The position numbers and the translations under genes were made by a program. This document shows positions 14,628-23,093 of a stretch of DNA of 35,351 bases, in pieces. A model generated the notes under the pieces. The model saw only the letters and a list, made by a program, of their open reading frames with translations, did no database searches and was not told where the DNA came from. The DNA comes from Desulfuromusa sp. (GTDB taxonomy: Bacteria; Desulfobacterota; Desulfuromonadia; Desulfuromonadales; Geopsychrobacteraceae), in the NCBI GenBank assembly GCA_029933365.1, contig JAOZOH010000017.1, positions 1 through 35,351 on the forward strand, given 5' to 3'. Every line of letters starts with the position of its first letter. Positions within the stretch are counted from its first letter, which is position 1.

Positions 14628-15989
14628 CTATCTCCCGCCAAATCCAGAAGTAACGACCCGGATTGTGTCCAAAATAATTCGAAAATCGAGAAAAATGGAA
14701 TAATTTTTTATATAAAACAGATCATAACGTAATTTTTCCAACGCATCCTCATCTGAGGCTCCATAGGGATAACAAACTTGAGCCCAGCCTGTCACTCCCG
14801 GCTTGACAAAATGACGTGTAGAATAAAAGGGTATCGTTTCCTTTAACCGCTCAACAAAAGCCATCCGCTCTGGCCGCGGCCCGATAAAACTCATATCACC
14901 CTTCAAAACATTGATTAATTGAGGGATCTCATCAATCCGTGTTTTACGTAAAAACTGTCCAATATGAGTCACACGGGGGTCACTCTTTTGCGCCCAGACA
15001 GCCCCGGTTTCTTTTTCAGCATCCTGAGCCATGGTGCGGAACTTATAGACAAAATACTCGACTTCATTTTCACCGACTCTGAGCTGCTTAAAAAAAACAG
15101 GGCCAGCAGAATCCCACTTTATTAATATCGCTAAAATTGGAAAGAGAGGGGCTGAAAGGATTAACCCTACAACAGAAAAAATAATATCATAAATCCTTTT
15201 ATAGCTGCGCATAAAAGAAGTCATACGAAAACGGTGCGTATAAATAAAAACACTGGGTTGCATGTTTTCGACCAGCAAGCAGCCCTTTTCTTGTTCATAG
15301 TAAGTGGTTGCATCAAGGATTTCAACTCCTCGCAATTTACTTTGCATAAGCTTATTTAACGGTAAATTACCCCGACGCTCATTTAAAGCAATGATAAGTT
15401 TTTGTGGCCGATAGTCTTGCACCAACTCATCTACTTCCTTGATATCCCCAACAATCAGTTCTGGGTCGACCACAGGTTTTGTAGTTGTACATGAAACAAA
15501 TCTTACATAGCTATGGATATTACGATCATTGGGAACGATCTCAGAAATACTCTGTGCCAACTCACCCGCACCAACGATAAGAATTCGATTGGCGAACATA
15601 GAGACATTAGAGAACTTACGAATCAGCAATCGAAAGGTAATTTGGCTGGCAGCAAAAAAGAGTAAAACCAGAACCAAAACACCACGCCAGAAGCGCAAAC
15701 TTGGCAAAATATAGAAAAAGGCTGAAAGGAGCAAAAAAGAAATTAAGGTCGCGAGCAACACTCGCTGTACAACATATTTACGACTGGAAAACAATTGATA
15801 GGTATAAAGATCAAAGAAGTATGAGGTGAGAAGTACCACCGATAGATAGCTGAAGACCCTGAATACTCCCCCTCCAAGAAGCATATTCAAGCTCTCAACA
15901 CTACCAAAGCGTAAAAGGTATGCACAAATCAAACTAAGAAGTGCGAGGGCCAGGTCAAGAAATATGATGTAAAATTTAGGTCTAATCAT
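14628..15989 (-). CDS. EPS-initiating sugar-phosphate transferase (polyprenyl glycosylphosphotransferase)
   Basis: Integral inner-membrane enzyme that links the first sugar phosphate to undecaprenyl phosphate (exosortase-A TIGR03013-like). Four or five membrane helices fill about residues 8-130. A Rossmann-like CoA-binding-type region follows (ILIVGAGELAQSI). The catalytic bacterial sugar-transferase domain begins near residue 262 with YKRIYDIIFSVVGLILSAP. It includes FRTM, TRIDEIPQLINVLKGDMSFI then GPRPE, and KPGVTGWAQV. At about 453 residues it is normal for the family. A GTG three bases upstream is also possible; the ATG at 15989 is preferred. It begins 12 bp after the PrsT stop codon, so the genes are almost certainly in one operon. 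Confidence 0.93.
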   Translation of the reverse strand: MIRPKFYIIFLDLALALLSLICAYLLRFGSVESLNMLLGGGVFRVFSYLSVVLLTSYFFDLYTYQLFSSRKYVVQRVLLATLISFLLLSAFFYILPSLRFWRGVLVLVLLFFAASQITFRLLIRKFSNVSMFANRILIVGAGELAQSISEIVPNDRNIHSYVRFVSCTTTKPVVDPELIVGDIKEVDELVQDYRPQKLIIALNERRGNLPLNKLMQSKLRGVEILDATTYYEQEKGCLLVENMQPSVFIYTHRFRMTSFMRSYKRIYDIIFSVVGLILSAPLFPILAILIKWDSAGPVFFKQLRVGENEVEYFVYKFRTMAQDAEKETGAVWAQKSDPRVTHIGQFLRKTRIDEIPQLINVLKGDMSFIGPRPERMAFVERLKETIPFYSTRHFVKPGVTGWAQVCYPYGASDEDALEKLRYDLFYIKNYSIFLDFRIILDTIRVVTSGFGGR

Positions 15990-16001
15990 CACATAAATGC
16001 T

Positions 16002-18641
16002 TTACAAAGCTTTTAATAATTTCTTTGCTAGCTTAACATCCGCCGCTACTCCTGATTTAGCAACAACCTGATTCAATAACTCCTTCGCCGCCAATTTATC
16101 ACCAGTATCAATTTTTGCCATCGCCAGATGCAGAGCAACAGCCGGGATATCGGGGAGCAACTCATTGGCCTTTTCCAGCAGATTCAATGAATCTTTCGCC
16201 CTTTTGTTCTTTACTAAAATATACCCGAGAGTATCCATAATACGTGGATCATTAGGTTGTAAACGATACGCGTTCATAGCGTAATTAAGGGCTTCTTTCT
16301 CTTCGCCAAAATTGTCAGCCAAGAGATAGGCCAGATTGTTCAGCGCAGGAATATTTTTCGTGTCATACTTTAATGCTGATTTATAGAAACCCAACGCAGC
16401 CCCCTTATCACCATTCCGCTCCTTGAGAAATCCCAGAGAAGTGTAGGCGGGAGAAAAGCGGGGAGCCTTGTCAATAATCAGTTGATAAAGTTGTTCTGCC
16501 TGCTGAAATTGACCATTTTGCTCATAGATTCGACCCAGTTGCATTTGCAGACGCACTGGATTTGCAACGGTGGCAATCCCCTTCTGTAAAATATCCGCAG
16601 CTTCCTTTTGCTTTTTCTGTCCACGTAATAAACCTGATGAAAGCAGGTAGGGATATTCTTTGTCGGCCGCAGATTGCAAAAGCTCAGAGATCAGGGCTTC
16701 CGCCTTACCGGCTTGTCCACTCGACAGATATAAACGGACCAGCAAGCTGTTACCACGTTCAGGGGATATTCCGGATAATTTTGTATAGGCAGATTCAGCC
16801 TCATCCAGTTGTTTTTGTTGCAGATGCAACCCCCCTTTGAGCTCCAATAGTGGAGCCGAAGCTTTATGAAGCTCCAGACCACGATCAACAATGGCAAGGG
16901 TTTCGGCGAGATCCTTCTTTTTTAGTTGATACCGAGCTGCGGCGACAAAACCCTGTTCACTCCCTGTAGCCTCAATCTGACCATATATTTTATCCTGCTC
17001 AGATTCTTTTCCCTGGACATTGTAGAGAGCCGCAATGCCTAACAAGGCTCTGATATTTTTACTGTCTTTTGCTACCACCAGCTGATATTCGGCAATCGCT
17101 TTATCATATTCAGACTGTGACGCATAATAGGAAGCGATATTGAAATACGGAGTCAGATATTCCGGATTAACCTGTTTGGCTTTTTCCAGTGCCGCTAATG
17201 CCTCTTCCGGCTTTTTCTGCGAAAAATATGCTGCAGCAAGATAGTTGTTCAGTAGTGCGTCAGCTTTGGAACCATCCATGCCATCTTGCAAATTTTGAAT
17301 TGCAGCAGAATAATTTTTCTGCCGCAGATAATGGGTCACCAACATTAAACGCCCGTTAAGCACCTCTGGTGCCGCAGCTACAGCCTTAACTAGATCAGCC
17401 TCACCCGCTGCCCCCTGCCCTTTGGCTAAATGGAAAATACCCCGTTTTAGATGGGCATCTGCAAGAGTTGGATCTAATTCAGTTGCAGCATCCAGTTCTG
17501 CCATCCCCTTGTCATATTGACCATTGGCGAGATAAGCACTGCCGAGGATATTGTGCGCGTAGGCATTATTGGGATTGGTACGCAAAACTTTTTGGATCTC
17601 TATGATCGCATCATCAAGACGTTTCTGTTTCAACAGGGTCATAGATACCAAGACTCTGGCACGTTCAAATCCCGGATTAAGATCTAACGCTTTTTGAAAT
17701 TGATTCAGCGCTAACTCGTACTGTTCCAGGCCATAATAACTGAGCCCAAGAAAGAAATAGGAGAGGAGGTGTTGCTGCTTTTTGAGGGAATTCTCTAGAG
17801 CAACTTTAGCTTCCGCATATTTGCCCTGGCGGTAAAGAAGTAATCCATTTAAGCGCGAACCTTCTGGCCGATCAGCAAAATTAGTGAGGATTTTATCAAC
17901 AGTTGCTTGCGCCGCATCCAGATCACCTAAATCCATCTGTAAAATTCCAGACATATAAAAAGCCTGAAGCTGCCTTGCATCAACCTGAATAATCTTCTGA
18001 TAAGCAGCAAGGGCAGCCTCACGATCTCCCTGCCGTGTTTCTATGTTGGCCAGCAGGTAATAAGCCTCAGCTTCCTGGCTGTTGATTGAAATAACCTCTT
18101 CCAGATAATTTTTAGCTTTGGCTAAATCCTTTTTCTGGAGAGAAACCTTCGCTAAATTCAAGCGTGGGGCAACAGAGCCGGGATCTAGCTGCAGAGCCTT
18201 TTTGAACAGACTTTCAGCTGAGCTAATATCACCAGACGCTCCATGAGCACGACCATAGAGAACCAATGATTCTACTGTTTCAGGGTTATCCTCATGAAAC
18301 TTATCAAGTTCAAGAAGTGCTTTTTCAGGCTGTTTCTTCTGGATGTAAATAGTCGCCATCTTCAATAAGATGTCGGTTTTTGATGGGTTTTGCAGCAGAA
18401 CTTTTTGAAATTCCTTTTCGGCACGGTCAAAATTACCAGAGTTTAGATAGGCCTCGGCCAAACCGATACGCGCATCAATATAGTTGACATCTTTTTCCAG
18501 AGCATTTTTGTACAGAACCACAGCCCCGCGAAAATTGCCTTCATCGCTCAGCCGGTTTCCTTCTTGTAATAACTCTTCTTTGGACTGCCCACCACAAGAA
18601 ACAACAAAAAGGAAGATGAATAGAATCAAAAATCGTTGCAT
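16002..18641 (-). CDS. prsT: PEP-CTERM/EPS-locus TPR-repeat lipoprotein PrsT
   Basis: A large lipoprotein of about 879 residues made of tandem tetratricopeptide repeats, family PrsT (TIGR02917), strongly linked to exosortase-A loci. The chosen start gives a signal sequence ending in FVVSC at Cys16, a good lipobox, followed by GGQSKEE. From about residue 20 to the end the sequence is TPR-like (for example DARIGLAEAYLNSGNFDRAE, AYYLLANIETRQGDREAA). A TTG at 18692 would add 17 residues before the signal peptide and is unlikely. It probably anchors in the outer membrane facing the periplasm and scaffolds the export complex; the precise role is unknown. First gene of the main EPS operon. Confidence 0.93.
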   Translation of the reverse strand: MQRFLILFIFLFVVSCGGQSKEELLQEGNRLSDEGNFRGAVVLYKNALEKDVNYIDARIGLAEAYLNSGNFDRAEKEFQKVLLQNPSKTDILLKMATIYIQKKQPEKALLELDKFHEDNPETVESLVLYGRAHGASGDISSAESLFKKALQLDPGSVAPRLNLAKVSLQKKDLAKAKNYLEEVISINSQEAEAYYLLANIETRQGDREAALAAYQKIIQVDARQLQAFYMSGILQMDLGDLDAAQATVDKILTNFADRPEGSRLNGLLLYRQGKYAEAKVALENSLKKQQHLLSYFFLGLSYYGLEQYELALNQFQKALDLNPGFERARVLVSMTLLKQKRLDDAIIEIQKVLRTNPNNAYAHNILGSAYLANGQYDKGMAELDAATELDPTLADAHLKRGIFHLAKGQGAAGEADLVKAVAAAPEVLNGRLMLVTHYLRQKNYSAAIQNLQDGMDGSKADALLNNYLAAAYFSQKKPEEALAALEKAKQVNPEYLTPYFNIASYYASQSEYDKAIAEYQLVVAKDSKNIRALLGIAALYNVQGKESEQDKIYGQIEATGSEQGFVAAARYQLKKKDLAETLAIVDRGLELHKASAPLLELKGGLHLQQKQLDEAESAYTKLSGISPERGNSLLVRLYLSSGQAGKAEALISELLQSAADKEYPYLLSSGLLRGQKKQKEAADILQKGIATVANPVRLQMQLGRIYEQNGQFQQAEQLYQLIIDKAPRFSPAYTSLGFLKERNGDKGAALGFYKSALKYDTKNIPALNNLAYLLADNFGEEKEALNYAMNAYRLQPNDPRIMDTLGYILVKNKRAKDSLNLLEKANELLPDIPAVALHLAMAKIDTGDKLAAKELLNQVVAKSGVAADVKLAKKLLKAL

Positions 18642-18695
18642 GACCCCCGCCAATCTGGAAAGTGTTGAAATTAATGAGAAATAGATGGACAAGAA

Positions 18696-18725
18696 AACAT
18701 AACATTATCCAACTCTGAATGTTAA
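18696..18725 (-). promoter_or_regulatory. Possible sigma-70 promoter of the EPS operon
   Basis: Minus-strand TTAACA (18725-18720) and TATGTT (18701-18696), spaced by 18 bp, lie about 55 bp before the prsT start. The -35 is 5 of 6 and the -10 is 4 of 6. No sigma-54-like element was found here. This is a weak call, made because a strong terminator upstream (18809-18839) requires a promoter in this gap. Confidence 0.3.
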
Positions 18726-18808
18726 CAGTGTTTCAGCTAGAAAGATTGAATTTAACAGAATATATGGAAAAGGCAAGGATAATTTGTTTTTTTTAACGAA
18801 GCATGGTC

Positions 18809-18839
18809 AAAAAAAGGGTGGCGCGAGAAGCACCACCCT
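18809..18839 (-). terminator. Rho-independent terminator of the PEP-CTERM gene
   Basis: Read on the minus strand, AGGGTGG pairs with CCACCCT across an 11-base loop and a run of seven T follows at once. It lies 31 bp past the PEP-CTERM stop codon and isolates that gene from the prsT operon. Confidence 0.9.
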
Positions 18840-18870
18840 GAAATTGCTATTCTACTATTCTTACTTAACT

Positions 18871-19557
18871 TTATGATTTGCGACGCTTCAGGAAAGCGAG
18901 GCCTACAAGACCGGAACCAAGAAGAAGCAGTGTGCCAGGCTCTGGTACTGGAGCAACGTCATTAACAATAACAACCATATCATTAAAATCGCGATCTGCA
19001 GGCAATGTGGCAATTTGATCATCTAGATACAACTTAATATTTTCAATACCATTAAATGCAATCAGTATATGCTCTATGCCAACCTCTGAGTCAGGGTTGT
19101 TAAACTGACTATCTGAGTAATATGAGTATTCCGCCGTAGGATCAGATTGACCACCAGTATGTACATCAAAGTAGAAACCAAACCGATTATCAAAGCTAAC
19201 CCAACTATTAGCATCACTAGAATCCTTTGAAATAGACCATACCGATGACTCATACTTAAAATAAACAGACTGGGAAGAACTAATTTCTTGATCATGTGAA
19301 AAGATTTCAAACTTCTGGACAATAGTAGTGGGGGCTGCCACATCATCCACAGAAAAAAGCCCAAAATCAGAATCGTAACTTGCGTTTTCACCAACAATAA
19401 AGCTAAAAATCGAACCATCTGCTGCTGTTGTTATATCAGTAGGTGTCCAGTAAGCAGAATCAGTCCAAGTATATCCAGAATCCAATACTGGGAATGCAAA
19501 TGCATTATAGACAAAAACAAATAACGAAATACTTACTAACAATAATAATTTTTTCAT
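18871..19557 (-). CDS. PEP-CTERM sorting-domain protein (DUF4114-like)
   Basis: A secreted protein of about 228 residues carrying an exosortase sorting tail. An N-terminal signal peptide (MKKLLLLVSISLFVFVYNAF then A) leads into a Ser/Asp/Tyr-rich mature region. Near the C-terminus, DRDFNDMVVIVND resembles the DUF4114 motif. The tail is VPEPGTLLLLGSGLVGLAFL followed by KRRKS: the VPEP motif, one membrane helix and a basic end, which is the textbook PEP-CTERM signal. The ATG at 19557 is chosen over 19569 because GGAG lies six bases upstream and it starts the signal peptide. The helix should be cleaved by an exosortase not present in this window. It probably associates with the EPS matrix. It has its own sigma-54-like promoter and terminator. 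Confidence 0.95.
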   Translation of the reverse strand: MKKLLLLVSISLFVFVYNAFAFPVLDSGYTWTDSAYWTPTDITTAADGSIFSFIVGENASYDSDFGLFSVDDVAAPTTIVQKFEIFSHDQEISSSQSVYFKYESSVWSISKDSSDANSWVSFDNRFGFYFDVHTGGQSDPTAEYSYYSDSQFNNPDSEVGIEHILIAFNGIENIKLYLDDQIATLPADRDFNDMVVIVNDVAPVPEPGTLLLLGSGLVGLAFLKRRKS

Positions 19558-19649
19558 CTTTTTCTCCATTTCAACGCACGGCTAAAGTCGATAAAATTAA
19601 ATTCAAAATATGTAGAGGCATATGTCTCTACTCAACACTAGCCAGACAA

Positions 19650-19665
19650 TGCATCATTCATGCCA
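19650..19665 (-). promoter_or_regulatory. Sigma-54 (-24/-12) promoter of the PEP-CTERM gene
   Basis: Minus-strand TGGCATGAATGATGCA matches the RpoN consensus TGGCACG-N4-TTGC with two mismatches, and has the required GG and GC dinucleotides separated by exactly 10 bases. The predicted transcript starts about 80 bp before the ATG at 19557. PEP-CTERM loci commonly encode the PrsK/PrsR two-component pair, where PrsR is an RpoN activator, so the site fits the biology of the system. The match is seen; its use is inferred. Confidence 0.7.
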
Positions 19666-19675
19666 GAAATAAACG

Positions 19676-19690
19676 TGTTGCATTACAACA
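19676..19690. promoter_or_regulatory. Small inverted repeat upstream of the sigma-54 site
   Basis: TGTTG-N5-CAACA, a perfect 5-bp inverted repeat, is centred about 18 bp upstream of the -24 element. It could be an operator or chance. The rest of 19,691-19,900 shows no gene, repeat or structure I can support. Confidence 0.25.
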
Positions 19691-19902
19691 ACTTACACAG
19701 GAAAAACCTAGGATAAAAAAAGTGTTAATTTTTTCGACAGTAGCTCTGAAGATCATCAACCTATCACATAGTTGAATCAGTAGTGTCAGGTTAAGCTGTA
19801 ATATTTATGGCAATAATCGCAAGTAACTGATACGCGATCAATCCAACAACATACTGTTGAGATGGCCACTATGCGAGAACAGTCCTACTTTGCTGAACAA
19901 AC

Positions 19903-19930
19903 AAAAAACCCGGCTACATACGTAACCGGG
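19903..19930 (-). terminator. Terminator after tRNA-Leu
   Basis: On the minus strand CCCGGTTAC and GTAGCCGGG pair (one G-T pair) over a 4-base loop and are followed by six T. It starts 13 bp beyond the tRNA 3' end. Confidence 0.85.
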
Positions 19931-19942
19931 ATTGTTGTTTAT

Positions 19943-20029
19943 TGGTGCCGAAGGGGAGACTCGAACTCCCACGCGAATACTCGCACTAGACCCTGAACCT
20001 AGCGTGTCTACCAATTCCACCACTTCGGC
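19943..20029 (-). tRNA. tRNA-Leu (anticodon CAG)
   Basis: An 87-base class II tRNA with CCA encoded. Acceptor GCCGAAG pairs with CTTCGGC. The D-arm has TGGTGGAATTGGTAGACACG. The anticodon stem CTAGG/TCTAG encloses loop TTCAGGG, giving anticodon CAG. A long variable arm (TGCGAGTATTCGCG region) and T-loop GTTCGAGTC follow. All arms fold as expected for leucine tRNA. Confidence 0.97.
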
Positions 20030-20043
20030 ATGAAGCGAGAGTT

Positions 20044-20072
20044 TTTATAGCAAATGGGTTTTCCCTTTGCAA
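20044..20072 (-). promoter_or_regulatory. Sigma-70 promoter of tRNA-Leu
   Basis: Minus-strand TTGCAA (20072-20067) and TATAAA (20049-20044) are spaced by 17 bp. The predicted start lies about 7 bp before the mature tRNA. Spacing and position are ideal, though the -35 is only 4 of 6. Confidence 0.65.
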
Positions 20073-20101
20073 CTAAAAACGACCTAGGCAGCGTAAAACC
20101 G

Positions 20102-21526
20102 CTAATCCGGCCGAAAAGGCTTAACCGTCAGGGTTTTATATTGAAGAACATTGACCAACCCAGGCTTGCATCCCTTGGGTTTATGAACAAATTTAGCCTC
20201 AGCCAGCATCACATCTACCTTATTATCGTTCTGGGATTTTGAGTAGCCGGCCGCAATAGAAGCGGCATAACGCAAATCCTCATCAATAACCTTCTCTTTT
20301 GCACTGCTAGCTTTCAGCACAACATGAGCCCCGGGAGCATTCTGGACATGGAACCAATAATCTCCATTTTTAAGAACTTTTGTCGAAATTTCATCATTCT
20401 GCCGATTGTTACGCCCCCAAAGAACTCTAAATCCTGATGGGCTGACGGCTTCATGTGGCTTTGACGGCTGTAATGTCCGCTTTGTATGCAGGCGGTTTTT
20501 ATCTTTAAGCAACCCAACCTCCCGAAGTTCCTGCGCAATTTCTTCAGTGTCGGAATTCTTTACACTATCTTTTAACTGATAATCGAGTTGTGCCAACCAC
20601 TCAAGCTCAGATTGGGTTTCCTGCAAGCGCCTTTGACTGTGTTCCTGTCCACGCTTGGCTTTTTTATAGCGGTTAAAGAATTTTTCCGTGTTTTGTTGCG
20701 GACTTAGCAGCGGATCAAGAGTGATAGCCACTATTTCCGGCGGTTGCAGATAATAATTCAACAGGGTGATTTGATCCATTCCCCGCTTGAGTGAATGCAT
20801 ATTTGCCAGCAGCAATTCTCCTTTTTGTCGATCCGTATCGAAATTCTTCTGTTTTTGGACATCTTTTTCGATACCTACTAACCTTTTTCGCAGTTTCTTT
20901 GTTTGACGATTGATGGTTTTTTGGATCTGATGGTAAAAATCATGTTTATTTTCAGTATGTTCTATGGAACTGTAAAGTTTTTCGACAGTTTGGTTCCAGG
21001 AACAATTTTCTTCGCATCGATCAGGTAATTCTTCGTCAGTTTTTTGCTTAGAAGCCAGTTTCTCAGGCAAGAGGTACTTCTCGCCAGGTAAAATCGACCT
21101 CTCTTTACCTTCAGCAGACACTCTTTTCAGAACATCTATAATCATCCCCAGATCATTCAAGAGGAGTAAATTGCTGCTTTTCCCGGTTAATTCCACCATC
21201 AATCGGCAGTCCCCCTGCCCCCCAGTACAATTAATCTGCACGATTCGATCATCATTCACAACACACAGCGAAACAATCCGACTGATTCGTGCCCGCAGCA
21301 ATTGACAAAACCTTGGTGGTTGGTGCGGGTTCAACCAATTTTGTTCAGTTAAGTGAAGGCGGCTTCTGCTCGTCTCAGTTGAAATCAGCAGACGCAAAGT
21401 CTCCCGTCCATTCCAGAGTTTAAAGATCAACACATCTGGTGCAGGCTGGTAAATTTTGGATATTTTTGCACCTGCTAATTGCTTTGCCAATTCATCAACG
21501 ACATATTTTATCAAATCTAACTTCAT
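20102..21526 (-). CDS. NFACT-family protein (RqcH/Rqc2-like, fibronectin-binding-protein-like)
   Basis: A 474-residue protein of the NFACT family, which in other bacteria binds stalled 50S subunits carrying peptidyl-tRNA and directs alanine tailing for ribosome-associated quality control. The NFACT-N domain covers about residues 1-150 (MKLDLIKYVVDELAKQLAGA, then KISKIYQPAPDVLIFKL). A coiled-coil middle lies at about 185-330. The NFACT-R domain follows with GFRVLWGRNNRQNDEIS, DYWFHVQNAPGAHVVLK, and the AASIAAGYSKSQNDNKVDV segment characteristic of the family. It is shorter than Bacillus RqcH (about 570), so part of the middle is reduced. No clear ribosome site. Divergent from metY. The RQC role is from family knowledge. 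Confidence 0.9.
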   Translation of the reverse strand: MKLDLIKYVVDELAKQLAGAKISKIYQPAPDVLIFKLWNGRETLRLLISTETSRSRLHLTEQNWLNPHQPPRFCQLLRARISRIVSLCVVNDDRIVQINCTGGQGDCRLMVELTGKSSNLLLLNDLGMIIDVLKRVSAEGKERSILPGEKYLLPEKLASKQKTDEELPDRCEENCSWNQTVEKLYSSIEHTENKHDFYHQIQKTINRQTKKLRKRLVGIEKDVQKQKNFDTDRQKGELLLANMHSLKRGMDQITLLNYYLQPPEIVAITLDPLLSPQQNTEKFFNRYKKAKRGQEHSQRRLQETQSELEWLAQLDYQLKDSVKNSDTEEIAQELREVGLLKDKNRLHTKRTLQPSKPHEAVSPSGFRVLWGRNNRQNDEISTKVLKNGDYWFHVQNAPGAHVVLKASSAKEKVIDEDLRYAASIAAGYSKSQNDNKVDVMLAEAKFVHKPKGCKPGLVNVLQYKTLTVKPFRPD

Positions 21527-21582
21527 AACAGTGATTTAAGCATTATGACTGAGTTCGGAGCAAGTCAAAACAAAGACCTTTA

Positions 21583-21710
21583 TCTCGCACCCGTTCGCTT
21601 CGCTCTCTCAAGACACAAAGTCACAAAGAAAACCTTTGCTGTAGATTTAACCCAAAATCTTGATTTTGATTTTGATCTCCTTTGTGTCTTTGTGCCTCTG
21701 TGCGAGGTTG
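21583..21710. repeat. Type B intergenic repeat, full copy
   Basis: CTCGCACCCGTTCGCTTCGC then AAGACACAAAGTCACAAAG at the left mirrors CTTTGTGTCTTTGTGCCTCT then GTGCGAGGTTG at the right. The AT-rich core contains repeated TTTTGATTT. It lies between the divergent NFACT and metY genes and may hide or supply promoter elements. Confidence 0.75.
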
Positions 21711-21809
21711 GTTTTGATTGTATTCCTATAACCAAAATTCGCTTTTACAGTGGAGATTTGCTAAAGTCACCATTCAACCAACAGTCACAGAGCCAACTGG
21801 AGAATTAAA

Positions 21810-23093
21810 ATGGATAATAACTGGAAAATTGAAACACAGGCGGTGCAGGGAAGTTATGCACCGAAGCCGACAGAACCACGCATTCCGGCAATCTGTCAGA
21901 GTACAACTTTTAAATATACCAGTGCAGATCATGTTGCAAAACTGTTTGATCTCGACCTGGCTGATCACATGTATAGCCGCATCAGCAATCCAACCACAGC
22001 GGCACTGGAAGGGAAAATTGCCCTATTAGAGGGCGGTGTTGGCGCGTTAGCAACCTCTTCAGGACAGGCTGCAATCAGTGGTGCAATTTTCAACCTTTGT
22101 CAGGCAGGCCAACATATTGTTGCCGCAAGTACCCTCTATGGGGGGACATATTCTCTGTTTGCCAACACCTTCCCAAAAATGGGGATTTCCGTAACATTTG
22201 TTGATCCCGAGGCGAACAGTCAAGAAATCAGAGAAGCTTTTCGACCAGAAACCCGTTGTCTCTATGCGGAGACAATTGGCAATCCAAACTTGAATGTTCT
22301 TGATTTTGAAAAATTCTCATCTCTGGCCAAGGAGATGGATGTCCCGTTAATGATTGATAATACTTTTGCGACTCCTTACTTGTGTAAGCCTTTGGAACTA
22401 GGAGCTGATATTGTTGTCCACTCGACAACCAAGTATTTTGATGGACATGCGACCAGCCTTGGCGGCGTCATTGTCGATAGCGGAAATTTCAACTGGGGCA
22501 ATGGCAAATTTCCAGATTTCACTGAAGCTGATCCCAGTTATCACGGCTTAAAATATGTGGAAAAGTTTGGGCCGCTGGCTTATATCGTGAAGGCTCGGGT
22601 GCAATATATGCGTGACCTCGGTTGCTGCCCGGCGCCGCAGAACAGTTTTTTGATTGATCATGGCTTGACCACACTTCCCTTGCGGATGGAACGTCACAGC
22701 AGCAATGCTCAAACGCTGGCTGAACATCTGGAACAACATCCAGCAGTCTCCAAGGTTAACTACCCCGGGCTGAAAAGCCACCTTAGCTATTCTCTTGCCA
22801 ACAAGTACCTGTCAAAAGGGTGCAGTGGCGTCATGACCTTTGAGATAAAAGGTGGACAAGCAGCAGGTAAGAAGTTCATGGAGGCCTGTCAGTTGATTGC
22901 TCTGGTCATTCATGTTGCCGATGCTCGATCTGGGGTGCTTCATCCAGCCAGCACAACCCATCGGCAATTATCTGCGGAGCAGCAACGCTCTGCGGGGGTT
23001 GATCCTGGAATGATCCGTCTTTCCATCGGTATAGAACATATTGATGACTTGATTGCAGACGTTGATCAAGCTTTAGCAATCAGCCAAAACTGA
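21810..23093 (+). CDS. metY: O-acetylhomoserine sulfhydrylase
   Basis: PLP-dependent Cys/Met metabolism enzyme that makes homocysteine (or related thioethers) from O-acetylhomoserine and sulfide. The 427 residues match MetY rather than the shorter MetB/MetC (about 380-400). PLP-binding Lys208 is in HSTTKYFDGH. SSGQAAI (83-89) binds the cofactor phosphate, YSRISNPT and DNTFATPYLC are family blocks, and HPASTTHRQLS and IRLSIGIEHIDDL end the protein. GGAG lies seven bases before the ATG, fixing the start. Direct sulfhydrylation suits an anaerobic, sulfide-rich lifestyle (inference). The stop codon is the first base triplet of a long palindrome (type G). No riboswitch was recognised upstream. Confidence 0.95.
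   Translation: MDNNWKIETQAVQGSYAPKPTEPRIPAICQSTTFKYTSADHVAKLFDLDLADHMYSRISNPTTAALEGKIALLEGGVGALATSSGQAAISGAIFNLCQAGQHIVAASTLYGGTYSLFANTFPKMGISVTFVDPEANSQEIREAFRPETRCLYAETIGNPNLNVLDFEKFSSLAKEMDVPLMIDNTFATPYLCKPLELGADIVVHSTTKYFDGHATSLGGVIVDSGNFNWGNGKFPDFTEADPSYHGLKYVEKFGPLAYIVKARVQYMRDLGCCPAPQNSFLIDHGLTTLPLRMERHSSNAQTLAEHLEQHPAVSKVNYPGLKSHLSYSLANKYLSKGCSGVMTFEIKGGQAAGKKFMEACQLIALVIHVADARSGVLHPASTTHRQLSAEQQRSAGVDPGMIRLSIGIEHIDDLIADVDQALAISQN

Noticed and set aside
18642..18808. Sigma-54 site before prsT
   Set aside because: No GG-N10-GC element with a TGGC context was found; only a weak sigma-70-like pair is present.
19443..19775. A 110-codon plus-strand frame
   Set aside because: It is antisense to the PEP-CTERM signal peptide and crosses the promoter region; no ribosome site or family resemblance.
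19780..19830. AGTGTCAGGTTAAGC as a possible insertion-sequence end
   Set aside because: No matching opposite end, target duplication or transposase fragment was found nearby.
19838..20023. A 61-codon minus-strand frame
   Set aside because: It is the tRNA-Leu gene and its terminator read as protein.
21545..21808. An 87-codon plus-strand frame before metY
   Set aside because: It consists almost wholly of the type B repeat.
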